Both the position numbers and the translations under genes were made by a program. This document shows, piece after piece, positions 1 through 5,651 of a stretch of DNA of 7,499 nucleotides; positions within the stretch are counted from its first letter, which is position 1; each line of letters starts with the position of its first letter. The notes under the pieces are model-generated. The model was given only the letters and a program-made list of their open reading frames with translations, did not search any database and had not been told where the DNA came from. This DNA comes from Thermoanaerobacterales bacterium. GTDB taxonomy: Bacteria; Bacillota; Thermosediminibacteria; Thermosediminibacterales; Tepidanaerobacteraceae. The DNA is taken from the NCBI GenBank assembly GCA_012839145.1, contig DUNY01000099.1, forward strand, positions 1 through 7,499, in the 5' to 3' direction.

Positions 1-68
1 ATATTGGCCTCTATAGAAGAAAGCCGACAGTGAATGAACAAGAAAAAAATGTACAAATAACCAGTTAG
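1..68 (+). CDS. possible C-terminal tail of an upstream gene (partial)
   Basis: The frame beginning at base 3 is open from the window edge to a TAG at 66-68. It reads IGLYRRKPTVNEQEKNVQITS, of which the basic-polar end looks like a cytoplasmic tail following a membrane segment. The other two forward frames stop earlier (TAG at 14-16, TGA at 31-33). Twenty-one codons are too few to name a family, and the reading could be chance. No terminator is obvious before the promoter at 152. Confidence 0.25.
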   Translation, partial: IGLYRRKPTVNEQEKNVQITS

Positions 69-151
69 TTCGCAGCATCTACATTTTTATCACAGCTGAT
101 CAAATATCAAACTACTCCACTTATTGTTTTGTTTACGGATAGAGATCCTTT

Positions 152-180
152 TTTACACCGTAAGTCCTTATAAATATAGT
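152..180 (+). promoter_or_regulatory. sigma-A type promoter for the DUF2284 gene
   Basis: A -35 box TTTACA (152-157) is separated by exactly 17 bases from a -10 box TATAGT (175-180). Transcription would start near 187, giving a leader of only about 20 nt before the ATG at 210. The leader carries the ribosome binding site AAAGGGAG. Confidence 0.65.
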
Positions 181-209
181 AGTTCTTTGAAAGGAAAGGG
201 AGAGCTTTT

Positions 210-737
210 ATGTTAAGGGAGAGGTTATTGGAGGCTTTTAAGGAAATAGGTTTTGATGAATACAAAGAAATTCAATCCTGCGATGTTGTATTTTCCAAAG
301 ATGTTTTTGATCAATGCGCCATGAATACCTGCGGGCATTTTGGTAAAAACCATGGATGTCCTCCTCTAGCAGGTGGTGAAGAAGAAGGAAAAGCCAGGGT
401 TTTGAAATATAAAAACGGTTTTTTGTTATGTAAAATTGTATCCATTATATCGAGAAAAGGAATTGAAGAATCCATAGAGTTGGTGGCAAACATAAATAAT
501 GAACTTCGGAGAGTTATGCAGGACCAGGAGGTTCTAGTTCTTGGAGCAGGCCCGTGTACTGTATGCAAAAGATGTGGTGCTCTTGACAATAAACCATGTT
601 TTTTTCCGGAAAAAACACAGTATTCTATGGAAGGTAGCGGTATTGATGTGGTTCGCATGGCGATAGATCACAAAATGACTTACAATGCCGGGAGAGGTAA
701 AGTCGGTTATTTTACTTTAGTGCTTTACAATGCTTAG
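210..737 (+). CDS. DUF2284 family cysteine-rich, predicted metal-binding protein
   Basis: This 175-residue protein matches the DUF2284 family (predicted metal-binding, biochemical role unknown). It has nine cysteines. A first group has the spacing C36-x4-C41-x8-C50, ending in CPP. A second group, GPCTVCKRC (C116, C119, C122) followed by C130 in KPCFFPEK, is the family hallmark, and SMEGSGIDVVRMA after it is also typical. The pattern suggests iron-sulfur or zinc binding; that is inference. There is no signal peptide or membrane segment, so it should be cytoplasmic. The ATG at 210 follows AAAGGGAG at a usable distance and the length is normal for the family. It appears to be expressed from its own promoter at 152-180; 145 nt separate it from the next gene. 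Confidence 0.85.
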   Translation: MLRERLLEAFKEIGFDEYKEIQSCDVVFSKDVFDQCAMNTCGHFGKNHGCPPLAGGEEEGKARVLKYKNGFLLCKIVSIISRKGIEESIELVANINNELRRVMQDQEVLVLGAGPCTVCKRCGALDNKPCFFPEKTQYSMEGSGIDVVRMAIDHKMTYNAGRGKVGYFTLVLYNA

Positions 738-846
738 TTTTTAAAAGATTTGACAGGCTATATGCCCAGGCCGGGCAAGACGGTGACTGTAAAAGCTCAC
801 TATGGTAAAAAACAGCTGACAAATAACAAGTTTAAAAAATCTACTG

Positions 847-861
847 TCCGGAAATTCCGGA
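847..861. promoter_or_regulatory. palindrome TCCGGAAATTCCGGA ahead of the phosphoribosyltransferase gene
   Basis: Two perfect 7-bp arms (TCCGGAA / TTCCGGA) flank a single central A, nine bases before the AGGAGG ribosome binding site. A weak promoter, CTGACA about 18 nt before TCTACT, may lie just upstream, so the palindrome would sit at or just after the -10 box, a usual repressor position. The regulator is unknown. A short RNA hairpin near the ribosome binding site is the alternative. The same intergenic stretch also has a small TGCCC-aggcc-GGGCA inverted repeat near 762-776 of unclear role. Confidence 0.35.
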
Positions 862-882
862 TAGTTCAAAAGGAGGGCTGTT

Positions 883-1530
883 ATGTTTCAAGACCGTAAC
901 GATGCGGGAATGCAATTGGCCGAAAAGCTGAAAATGTACAAAGACGACCCTAATGCTATAGTATTTGCAATCCCTCGGGGTGGTGTTATCATAGCCGATG
1001 TAGTATGTAAACAATTAAAACTACCTATGGACATCGTCGTTACAAGGAAAATAGGGGCTCCATTTAATGAAGAACTGGCCATAGGGGCAGTAGATCCCAA
1101 AGGTGGAAAGATTTTAAATCACAAAGCAATAAACATGATTCGTGCGAGTGCCGAATATATAGAGAAGGAAGCTAAGCGCAAGGCTGAAGAGGCAATAGCT
1201 AGGCTGAAAAAGTATAGGGGAACAGATGTGTATGATGTCCTGAAAGGTAAAAATGCTATAATTGTGGATGATGGGATAGCCACCGGATATACTGTAATGT
1301 CGGCCATAAAATTTTTGAAAGAATTGAAACCGGAAAAGTTGATTTTAGGCACACCAGTTATAGCTCCTGATACCAGAATAGAAATGGAAAAACAGATAGA
1401 CGAGTTGGTTTACGTAATATCCAGAGAGCCTTTTTACGCGGTGGGTCAGTTTTATAAAATGTTCTACCAGGTATCGGATGCCGAGGTTATGAATGTCTTA
1501 ACTAAGAGAACATTTCCCGGGAGTACTTAG
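883..1530 (+). CDS. phosphoribosyltransferase family protein
   Basis: This 215-residue protein has a type I phosphoribosyltransferase fold signature. The PRPP-binding loop AIIVDDGIATGYT (residues 125-137) carries the acidic pair D129-D130 and the TGxT turn. PRGG (31-34) and VTRKIGAP (53-60) match the COG1926-type stand-alone phosphoribosyltransferases. Residues 90-112 form a charged helix inserted between these. Such proteins are annotated only as predicted phosphoribosyltransferases; the acceptor base is not evident, and this is neither a clear hypoxanthine/adenine enzyme nor a clear PyrR. The start is well supported by AGGAGG at 870-875, seven bases before the ATG. It is probably cytoplasmic. 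No terminator is visible before the next promoter at 1592. Confidence 0.85.
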   Translation: MFQDRNDAGMQLAEKLKMYKDDPNAIVFAIPRGGVIIADVVCKQLKLPMDIVVTRKIGAPFNEELAIGAVDPKGGKILNHKAINMIRASAEYIEKEAKRKAEEAIARLKKYRGTDVYDVLKGKNAIIVDDGIATGYTVMSAIKFLKELKPEKLILGTPVIAPDTRIEMEKQIDELVYVISREPFYAVGQFYKMFYQVSDAEVMNVLTKRTFPGST

Positions 1531-1591
1531 ACTTTATAATTAATTGTAGTATAAAAAGATAAAATGCGACAATATTACAGAAAAATCGAAC

Positions 1592-1620
1592 TTGACACAA
1601 AAGTACAATTACAATAAGAT
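1592..1620 (+). promoter_or_regulatory. sigma-A type promoter for the alpha/beta hydrolase gene
   Basis: A consensus -35 box TTGACA (1592-1597), a 17-base spacer and TAAGAT (1615-1620) form a strong vegetative promoter. Transcription would start near 1627, about 29 nt before the first ATG. The hydrolase is therefore probably transcribed alone and ends at the terminator at 2511-2549. Confidence 0.7.
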
Positions 1621-1655
1621 TTGTATAGAGAGACAAGATTTAACAAGGAGGGATT

Positions 1656-2492
1656 ATGATGACTGTAGAGACATTGGAAAGAAAGTTTAAATCCTTTGAT
1701 GGAACAGAAATATTTTACAGAAAGGATATTCCTAAAACAATAAGGGCAATAGTGGTTATAGTTCACGGATTGTGTGAGCATTTGGGAAGATATGATTATG
1801 TGACACAGAAGTTTAATGACAAGGGATTAGGAGTATACAGGTTTGACAATCGCGGTCACGGAAAATCCGGTGGTGAGCGAGGCTACGTGGAGAATTTTCA
1901 AAATTTCTTTGATGATGCCGATAAGGCTGTAGACTTGGTTTTAGCTGAACATGAAGACCTTCCGGTATTTATGTTGGGGCACAGTATGGGAGGATTTATT
2001 GCTGCAGGATATGGTATGAAATATCCAGAAAAACTAAGAGGGCAAATCTTGTCAGGCCCCGCATTACTCGAGATTGAAGCTTTAGTAAAAGACATAAAAA
2101 GAGACAACTATTTTGAAAAATATCCAAGGGAAAAAGCTCCTAATGCTCTATCAAATCTTATATGTAGAGATCCTGAGGTAGTCAAAGCCTATGATGAAGA
2201 TCCATTGGTTTTGAAAGAAACTAATTTGAAATTGCTAGGAGAAGCCTTTGTTAAAGGACCGATATGGTTATCGGAAAATGTCAATAAATATGAGTATCCA
2301 TGCCTTATACTCCATGGAGAAGATGATAAAATAGTTCCTTCGGAATCGTCAAAATGGCTCTATGAAAATGCACCATCAAAAGATAAATCCATTAAAATTT
2401 ATAAAGACTGCTATCATGAAATATTAAATGAAAAAGAAGAAAAAGATAAGGTAATAGACGACATAATTACCTGGATAGAAGATAGAATTTAA
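1656..2492 (+). CDS. alpha/beta hydrolase, monoacylglycerol lipase / lysophospholipase-like (S33 family)
   Basis: This 278-residue protein has the features of the Hydrolase_4 / serine aminopeptidase S33 family that includes monoacylglycerol lipase and lysophospholipase L2. The oxyanion-hole segment VIVHGLCEH lies at 34-42, the family motif FDNRGHGKSGG at 63-73, the nucleophile elbow GHSMGG with Ser110, the acid D224 in HGEDDKIVP, and the catalytic histidine H254 in CYHEILNE. Together these make a complete Ser-Asp-His triad. There is no signal peptide, so it is probably a cytoplasmic or membrane-surface esterase of acyl glycerols or lysolipids; the substrate is inferred from the family only. 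AAGGAGGG (1645-1652) precedes two successive ATGs (1656 and 1659). The second has the better spacing, so translation may begin one codon later. It forms a single-gene transcription unit. Confidence 0.88.
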   Translation: MMTVETLERKFKSFDGTEIFYRKDIPKTIRAIVVIVHGLCEHLGRYDYVTQKFNDKGLGVYRFDNRGHGKSGGERGYVENFQNFFDDADKAVDLVLAEHEDLPVFMLGHSMGGFIAAGYGMKYPEKLRGQILSGPALLEIEALVKDIKRDNYFEKYPREKAPNALSNLICRDPEVVKAYDEDPLVLKETNLKLLGEAFVKGPIWLSENVNKYEYPCLILHGEDDKIVPSESSKWLYENAPSKDKSIKIYKDCYHEILNEKEEKDKVIDDIITWIEDRI

Positions 2493-2510
2493 TTGATATT
2501 TTTTCAAGGT

Positions 2511-2549
2511 AAAGCCCTAGGTGAATCAACAAACCTAGGGCTTTTAACG
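2511..2549 (+). terminator. rho-independent terminator after the hydrolase gene
   Basis: AAAGCCCTAGGT (2511-2522) pairs perfectly over 12 bp with ACCTAGGGCTTT (2533-2544) across a 10-nt loop. A T-rich stretch follows. It starts 19 nt after the hydrolase stop codon. The stem is symmetric, but no intact gene converges from the right. Confidence 0.85.
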
Positions 2550-2792
2550 TTATTTTTTGCTTTGATCTTTAGGCACATAATAAGCAAATCTCCTACTTGA
2601 CAATTAAAAAACTCGACAACTAATCTAAAGTTTCAGAAGAGAAACGTGTCAACTTTTGATTATACTAGTTTGAAATAGTATTTTTATCAATACATGTTTT
2701 TTTAGCTCAAGTATAGTTTTTTTGTATTGTTTTCGGCCATTAGGATTGCCAATCTGTTTTTTATCATCGCAAACCATCCAATCGTAATCTGA
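2545..2792. other. intergenic stretch with no supportable gene
   Basis: These ~250 AT-rich bases lie between the hydrolase terminator and the first recognisable aminopeptidase codons. The promoter of the now-decayed operon may have been here, but no well-spaced pair is convincing: TTGACA near 2598 lacks a good -10 box, and TATACT at 2661-2666 lacks a -35 box. The frame from 2706 to 2789 is in phase with the aminopeptidase remnant and includes IRIANLFFIIAN, faintly like the N-terminal region of M29-like proteins, but a TGA at 2790 separates them. I do not count it as coding. Confidence 0.4.
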
Positions 2793-3400
2793 AAAACGAA
2801 AGTAGTTATTTCTCCTTCTTCCTTTCATCGACCTCTTCTATCGGAAGGTATTAGAAAGGCTTGTATAGGTCCAACGCAAGCTCGATTATTATCGCTATCG
2901 GAATGTGAAGAGAGGACACTCATTGACGGTGGAATTAATGCTGATTTTACCAATCTCAGTTATGTTGTCGATCATGTGGCAGAGCTATTTACATTGGGTA
3001 AAGATATCAAGTTTTCAACACCGGCCGGAACAAATATTACAGCAAAAAACGAGAATAGAAAAGCTTATGCAAATACAGATTTAAGTCACAAACCAGGCCA
3101 AAATGCAAGGGATTCCGACAACAGAGGTTTTTATTGCCCCCATTGAAAACAGTGTCGAAGGGAAAATAGTTGTTGATGCCAGTTTGTTCTGGTGGTATAG
3201 GTCTGATTGAGGACAAGCCGATAGAGTTAATAGTAGAAAAAGGCAAGGTAACTACTGTATCAGGGGGAAAAGAGGCAAAGAAATTGGAGAAAATGCTATA
3301 GGAATCGAATTCAATAGATTCTTATCAAGTAGCAGAACTTGCTGTCGGGTTAAATCCTCATTGTAGACTGGCCGGTAAGATCGTTGAGGATGAAGCAATG
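2793..3400 (+). pseudogene. M29-like aminopeptidase (aminopeptidase T type), paralogue A: remnant lacking both ends
   Basis: Three frames must be joined to read this gene. The first (2793-3143) gives KVVISPSS, GIRKAC, ARLLSLSECEERTLI and the family motif STPAGTNIT. The second (about 3104-3180) gives TEVFIAPIENSVEGKIVVDAS, matching the family segment xIAPVEGTxxGxxVxDxS. The third (about 3188-3400) gives SGGIGLI, a lysine-rich segment and VAELAVGLNPHCRLAGKIVEDEAM. Both frameshifts look like single-base gains in A or T runs (near 3100-3104 and 3183-3188). An in-frame TAG follows at 3299-3301. The N-terminal ~80 residues and the last ~50, which carry late metal ligands, are missing. M29 enzymes are cytoplasmic metallo-aminopeptidases; this copy cannot make one. 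The exact left edge is uncertain. Confidence 0.75.
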
Positions 3401-3912
3401 TTGTCATCTATACCGATGTAAATAGAAACAAAAATATATTTGATGCTTTTTATACAGCAGCGAACAATCTGTCAAACAATGTAGTTGCTGTCATCGGGAA
3501 GCCTGGGACTGGTGGACATGGTGAGAAAACGCGAGAACCAAATCGTCAGATAATAGAACTTATGAAAAACAGTGTTGTCGTCATAGATATGCCAACAAAC
3601 CATTGGTTTTATACAGATGCTTATAATGAAGTTCTAGATTCCGGAACTAAAATATTGCTAAGCTGTTCAGATGAAGAATTACTTGTCAGGTTAGAACCTT
3701 GTACAGAAATAGCCAAACTTACAGATGAAGCTGCAGAGGTTATTTCTAAAGCTAATACTATAAAAATATTATCTGAAGCGGGGACAAATTTAACTATGAG
3801 TATTGAAGGCAGAAAATGCAATCCTCAAGCGATTTTTATAAGTGAAACCCGTAGATGGGATAATTTACCTTCAGGGAAAACAGAAATTGCTCCCATTGAA
3901 GATAGTGCTAAT
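3394..3912 (+). pseudogene. M29-like aminopeptidase family, paralogue B: N-terminal and central part only
   Basis: The frame opens after a TGA at 3391-3393 and reads NVVIYTDVNRNKNIFDAFYT, the usual family beginning after ~20 residues. Then come VVVIDMPTNHWFYTDAY, ILSEAGTNLTMSIEGRK (the same motif as STPAGTNIT in paralogue A) and LPSGKTEIAPIEDSAN. The region after this, where paralogue A has DASVSGGIGLI-like sequence, is absent. The frame instead runs without a break into aminotransferase sequence. The left end abuts the truncated C-terminus of paralogue A, so one deletion removed A's end and B's start. An ATG at 3562 has no ribosome binding site. The gene is a relative of paralogue A with clearly diverged sequence, and is non-functional as it stands. 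Confidence 0.72.
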
Positions 3913-4167
3913 GCGATTCCTATGTCAGGTACCGGTAGTGCAGGTATGGAAACCATAATGGCAAATCTATTAGAACCTGGAGATAAGGCTATAATTTGCA
4001 CAAATGGTATATTTGGTCAACGAATGAGAGATGTTGCCGCCAGGTGTGGTGCCGAAGTCATAAGTGTTAAGGCACCATGGGGGGATGTCATACAACATGA
4101 ACAGGTCAGTCAGGCTCTTAAAAAGGTAGGGAAAGTCAAACTTATCGGTATCGTTCATGCTGAAACC
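3913..4167 (+). pseudogene. class V aminotransferase (alanine-glyoxylate / serine-pyruvate type): 85-codon internal fragment
   Basis: In frame with the preceding aminopeptidase fragment, the translation turns into a class V aminotransferase: SGTGSAGMETIMANLLEPGD (cofactor phosphate-binding region), TNGIFGQRM, CGAEVISVKAPWG and LIGIVHAET, where intact members continue STGV. Roughly the first 60 residues and everything after about residue 150 are missing. The lost part includes the PLP-binding lysine, so no activity is possible. The right end is a junction: the frame stops at TAG 4168-4170 while desulfhydrase sequence takes over in another frame. In the parent, the enzyme would transfer an amino group to a 2-oxo acid such as glyoxylate or pyruvate; the exact substrate is unknown. 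Confidence 0.75.
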
Positions 4168-4673
4168 TAGAAATAATCGAACAACGCAAAGAATTAAACC
4201 TAGATCCAGACTATATAGTCAGTGCTACCAGCAGTGGAGGGACCCAAACGGGTATCATGTTAGGATATAAAATGCTGGCACCTTCTATAAAAATACTCAA
4301 CATAGGTGTAGGAGACCCAAGAGAAGAGCTTCTCAGTGATGTATATAATCTAATTGAAGAAATCTTAGATATGCTTGACATACAAGAAAAGATTATCAAT
4401 AAAAAAGAAATAGAATCTACCACAATAGATGGATACGGTTTTGGAGGCTATGGCACAATAGTAAGAGAAGTAATAGATATAATCCGATATGTTGCAAAAC
4501 AAGAAGGATTATACCTTGATCCGATATATACCGGAAGGGCTTTTTAAGGTCTTATGGATTTAGCCAAGCAAAAAGTCATTCCTGACGGTTCTAATGTACT
4601 TTTTATACACACAGGCGGCTTAGGCGGTATATTTCAATACGAAGATGTTATAAGTGAACTGTTAAACTTTTAA
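4164..4673 (+). pseudogene. D-cysteine desulfhydrase / ACC deaminase family: C-terminal half with an in-frame ochre stop
   Basis: The frame from 4164 reads EIIEQRKELNLDPDYIVSAT, then SSGGTQTGIMLGY (the glycine-rich PLP phosphate-binding loop), GYGFGGYG and LDPIYTGRAF. A TAA (4545-4547) then falls where relatives usually have tyrosine (YTGKAFYGL). The frame continues GLMDLAKQKVIPDG and VLFIHTGGLGGIFQYED to a normal stop at 4671-4673. The N-terminal half with the PLP lysine is missing, replaced by the aminotransferase fragment. The family cleaves D-cysteine to pyruvate, sulfide and ammonia, or acts on related amino acids; the specificity of the parent cannot be told. The single codon change at 4545 came in addition to the large deletion. 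Confidence 0.8.
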
Positions 4674-4703
4674 ATTTGGCAAACCTTGGAGGGACAGTAT
4701 TAA

Positions 4704-4949
4704 ATGGGAAAAATACCCTTTTCAAAGCTAAACGGTTGTGGGAACGACTTTATAATACTAGATAACCGAAAAGATATTCTGAAAAACTTTTGTATATCGG
4801 AGTTTGCTAAAAAAGTCTGTAAAAGGAAAACATTCGTAGGTGCAGACGGGGTTATGCTGTTAGAAAAATCCCATATTGCGGATTTCAAAATGAGATATTT
4901 TAACTCTGATGGCAGTGAAGGTGAAATCCTCCACGATGCATGGAGATAG
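4704..4949 (+). pseudogene. DapF-like diaminopimelate epimerase: first ~80 codons only
   Basis: The start is well supported by GGAGGG (4688-4693), ten bases before the ATG and 30 nt after the desulfhydrase stop. The protein begins like DapF: FSKLNGCGNDFIILDNR (FTKMxGxGNDF in the family), GADGVMLLE and MRYFNSDGSEGE. The family then needs MCGNGxRC, which carries the first catalytic cysteine. Here it reads ILHDAWR and stops. Intact enzymes have about 270-280 residues, so two thirds are gone, including both catalytic cysteines. The next gene's ribosome binding site lies only ~15 nt after the stop, so a deletion probably joined the two. DapF converts LL- to meso-diaminopimelate; a paralogous amino-acid racemase role is possible for the parent. 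Confidence 0.78.
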
Positions 4950-4976
4950 TCACGTTAGCAGATTAGGGAGGTCAAA

Positions 4977-5381
4977 ATGAATTGCAAAATGTAAAAGTAG
5001 CTGTGGTGGGTTTTGGAAATGTAGGGCAAAAAGTAGTAGAAGCAGTGTTGCAGAGTCCTGATATGGATATTGTCGGGCTAGTTGAGCTTGAGCACCTTTT
5101 AAAAATGACGAAACTCACGTCTTTTGTGTTGATAATGTAAAAAAACTCATAGACATGGGCCATGGAGTTCTGATAGACCGAAAAGGAGTATCCGGTAAAA
5201 GCCATAATCAAAAAATGGCTTTTACCATGTCGATTGATAATCCAGCTGCTACTGCTCAGGTGATGGTTTCAGCAGCAAGAGCCTGCCAAAAACAAACCCC
5301 TGGATGCTATACCTTACTTGAGATTCCCCAATTGATTTTATTCACGGTGATAAGTTGAATATAATTAGGCGGATTGTTTAG
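4977..5381 (+). pseudogene. ddh: meso-diaminopimelate dehydrogenase, Symbiobacterium (type II) kind: internally deleted and frameshifted
   Basis: GGGAGGT (4965-4971) precedes ATG 4977, but one base has been lost almost at once. The true reading (frame from TTG 4982) is NVKVAVVGFGNVGQKVVEAV, an NAD(P)-binding GxGxxG Rossmann start, then SPDMDIVGLVE. Near 5086-5100 it jumps directly to the C-terminal part in another frame: FKNDETHVFCVDNV, MGHGVLIDRKGVSGKSHNQ, DNPAATAQVMVSAARACQKQ, TPGCYTLLEIP. A second slip in a C run (5326-5329) shifts it again to IDFIHGDKLNIIRRIV and the stop at 5379-5381. I recognise the C-terminal motifs from the ~299-residue Symbiobacterium thermophilum enzyme. About 180 central codons, with the substrate-binding domain, are missing. 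The parent would interconvert meso-diaminopimelate and its 2-oxo form with NADP(H). Confidence 0.8.
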
Positions 5382-5390
5382 AATCAATAA

Positions 5391-5474
5391 TTATAACCAT
5401 CTGCAGGAAATACCACCTCCATTTTCCTTTGGCTCCATCCTAAAATCTATTTTTACAGGTTTTCTAAACTTATC
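5391..5474 (-). pseudogene. possible short remnant on the minus strand
   Basis: Reading leftward, 27 codons give a protein-like sequence beginning DKFRKPVKIDFRMEPKEN, then four codons for G-G-G-I and the ending SCRWL before TAA. The frame is closed by TAA just upstream, at 5475-5477, and there is no convincing ribosome binding site. It faces the ddh remnant and would end 10 bases from it. I do not recognise the family. The reading could be the C-terminal scrap of a deleted convergent gene, or chance. Confidence 0.2.
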
Positions 5475-5651
5475 TTATAAACAAATGGTCTTGTTCGACT
5501 GTACAACTACAGCATTGTTTTATTTTGAGTACTGAAGGTACTTTTTAAGTTGTATTAAATCTGTTAAAATAGAAGGATAGAATTTCATAAAAAACCATGC
5601 TCAGACCAGTAAAAATTCAGGTCTAATCATAGTATACGAGGAGCAGATATT

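Noticed and set aside
762..830. A riboswitch between the DUF2284 and phosphoribosyltransferase genes
   Set aside because: Short inverted repeats are present, but I could match no known aptamer consensus and there is no terminator/antiterminator pair.
2649..2828. A 59-codon minus-strand frame beginning MKGRRRNNYFRFSDYDWM
   Set aside because: Its first ~11 codons lie antisense to recognisable M29-like codons, there is only a weak AGAGG before the ATG, and I recognise no family. It is more likely a chance frame in AT-rich DNA, though a small relic gene left of 2790 cannot be fully excluded.
3562..4170. A 202-residue protein starting at ATG 3562 as a real gene
   Set aside because: There is no ribosome binding site before 3562, the same frame carries family sequence upstream to 3394, and the product is half of one enzyme joined to part of another without either active site.
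4972..5211. Minus-strand frame opposite the ddh remnant
   Set aside because: The plus strand carries recognisable dehydrogenase motifs across this interval; the minus reading is low-complexity and matches nothing I know.
5529..5546. AGTAC-tgaag-GTACT followed by TTTT as a terminator
   Set aside because: The stem is only 5 bp and AT-rich, too weak to support; it may be chance.
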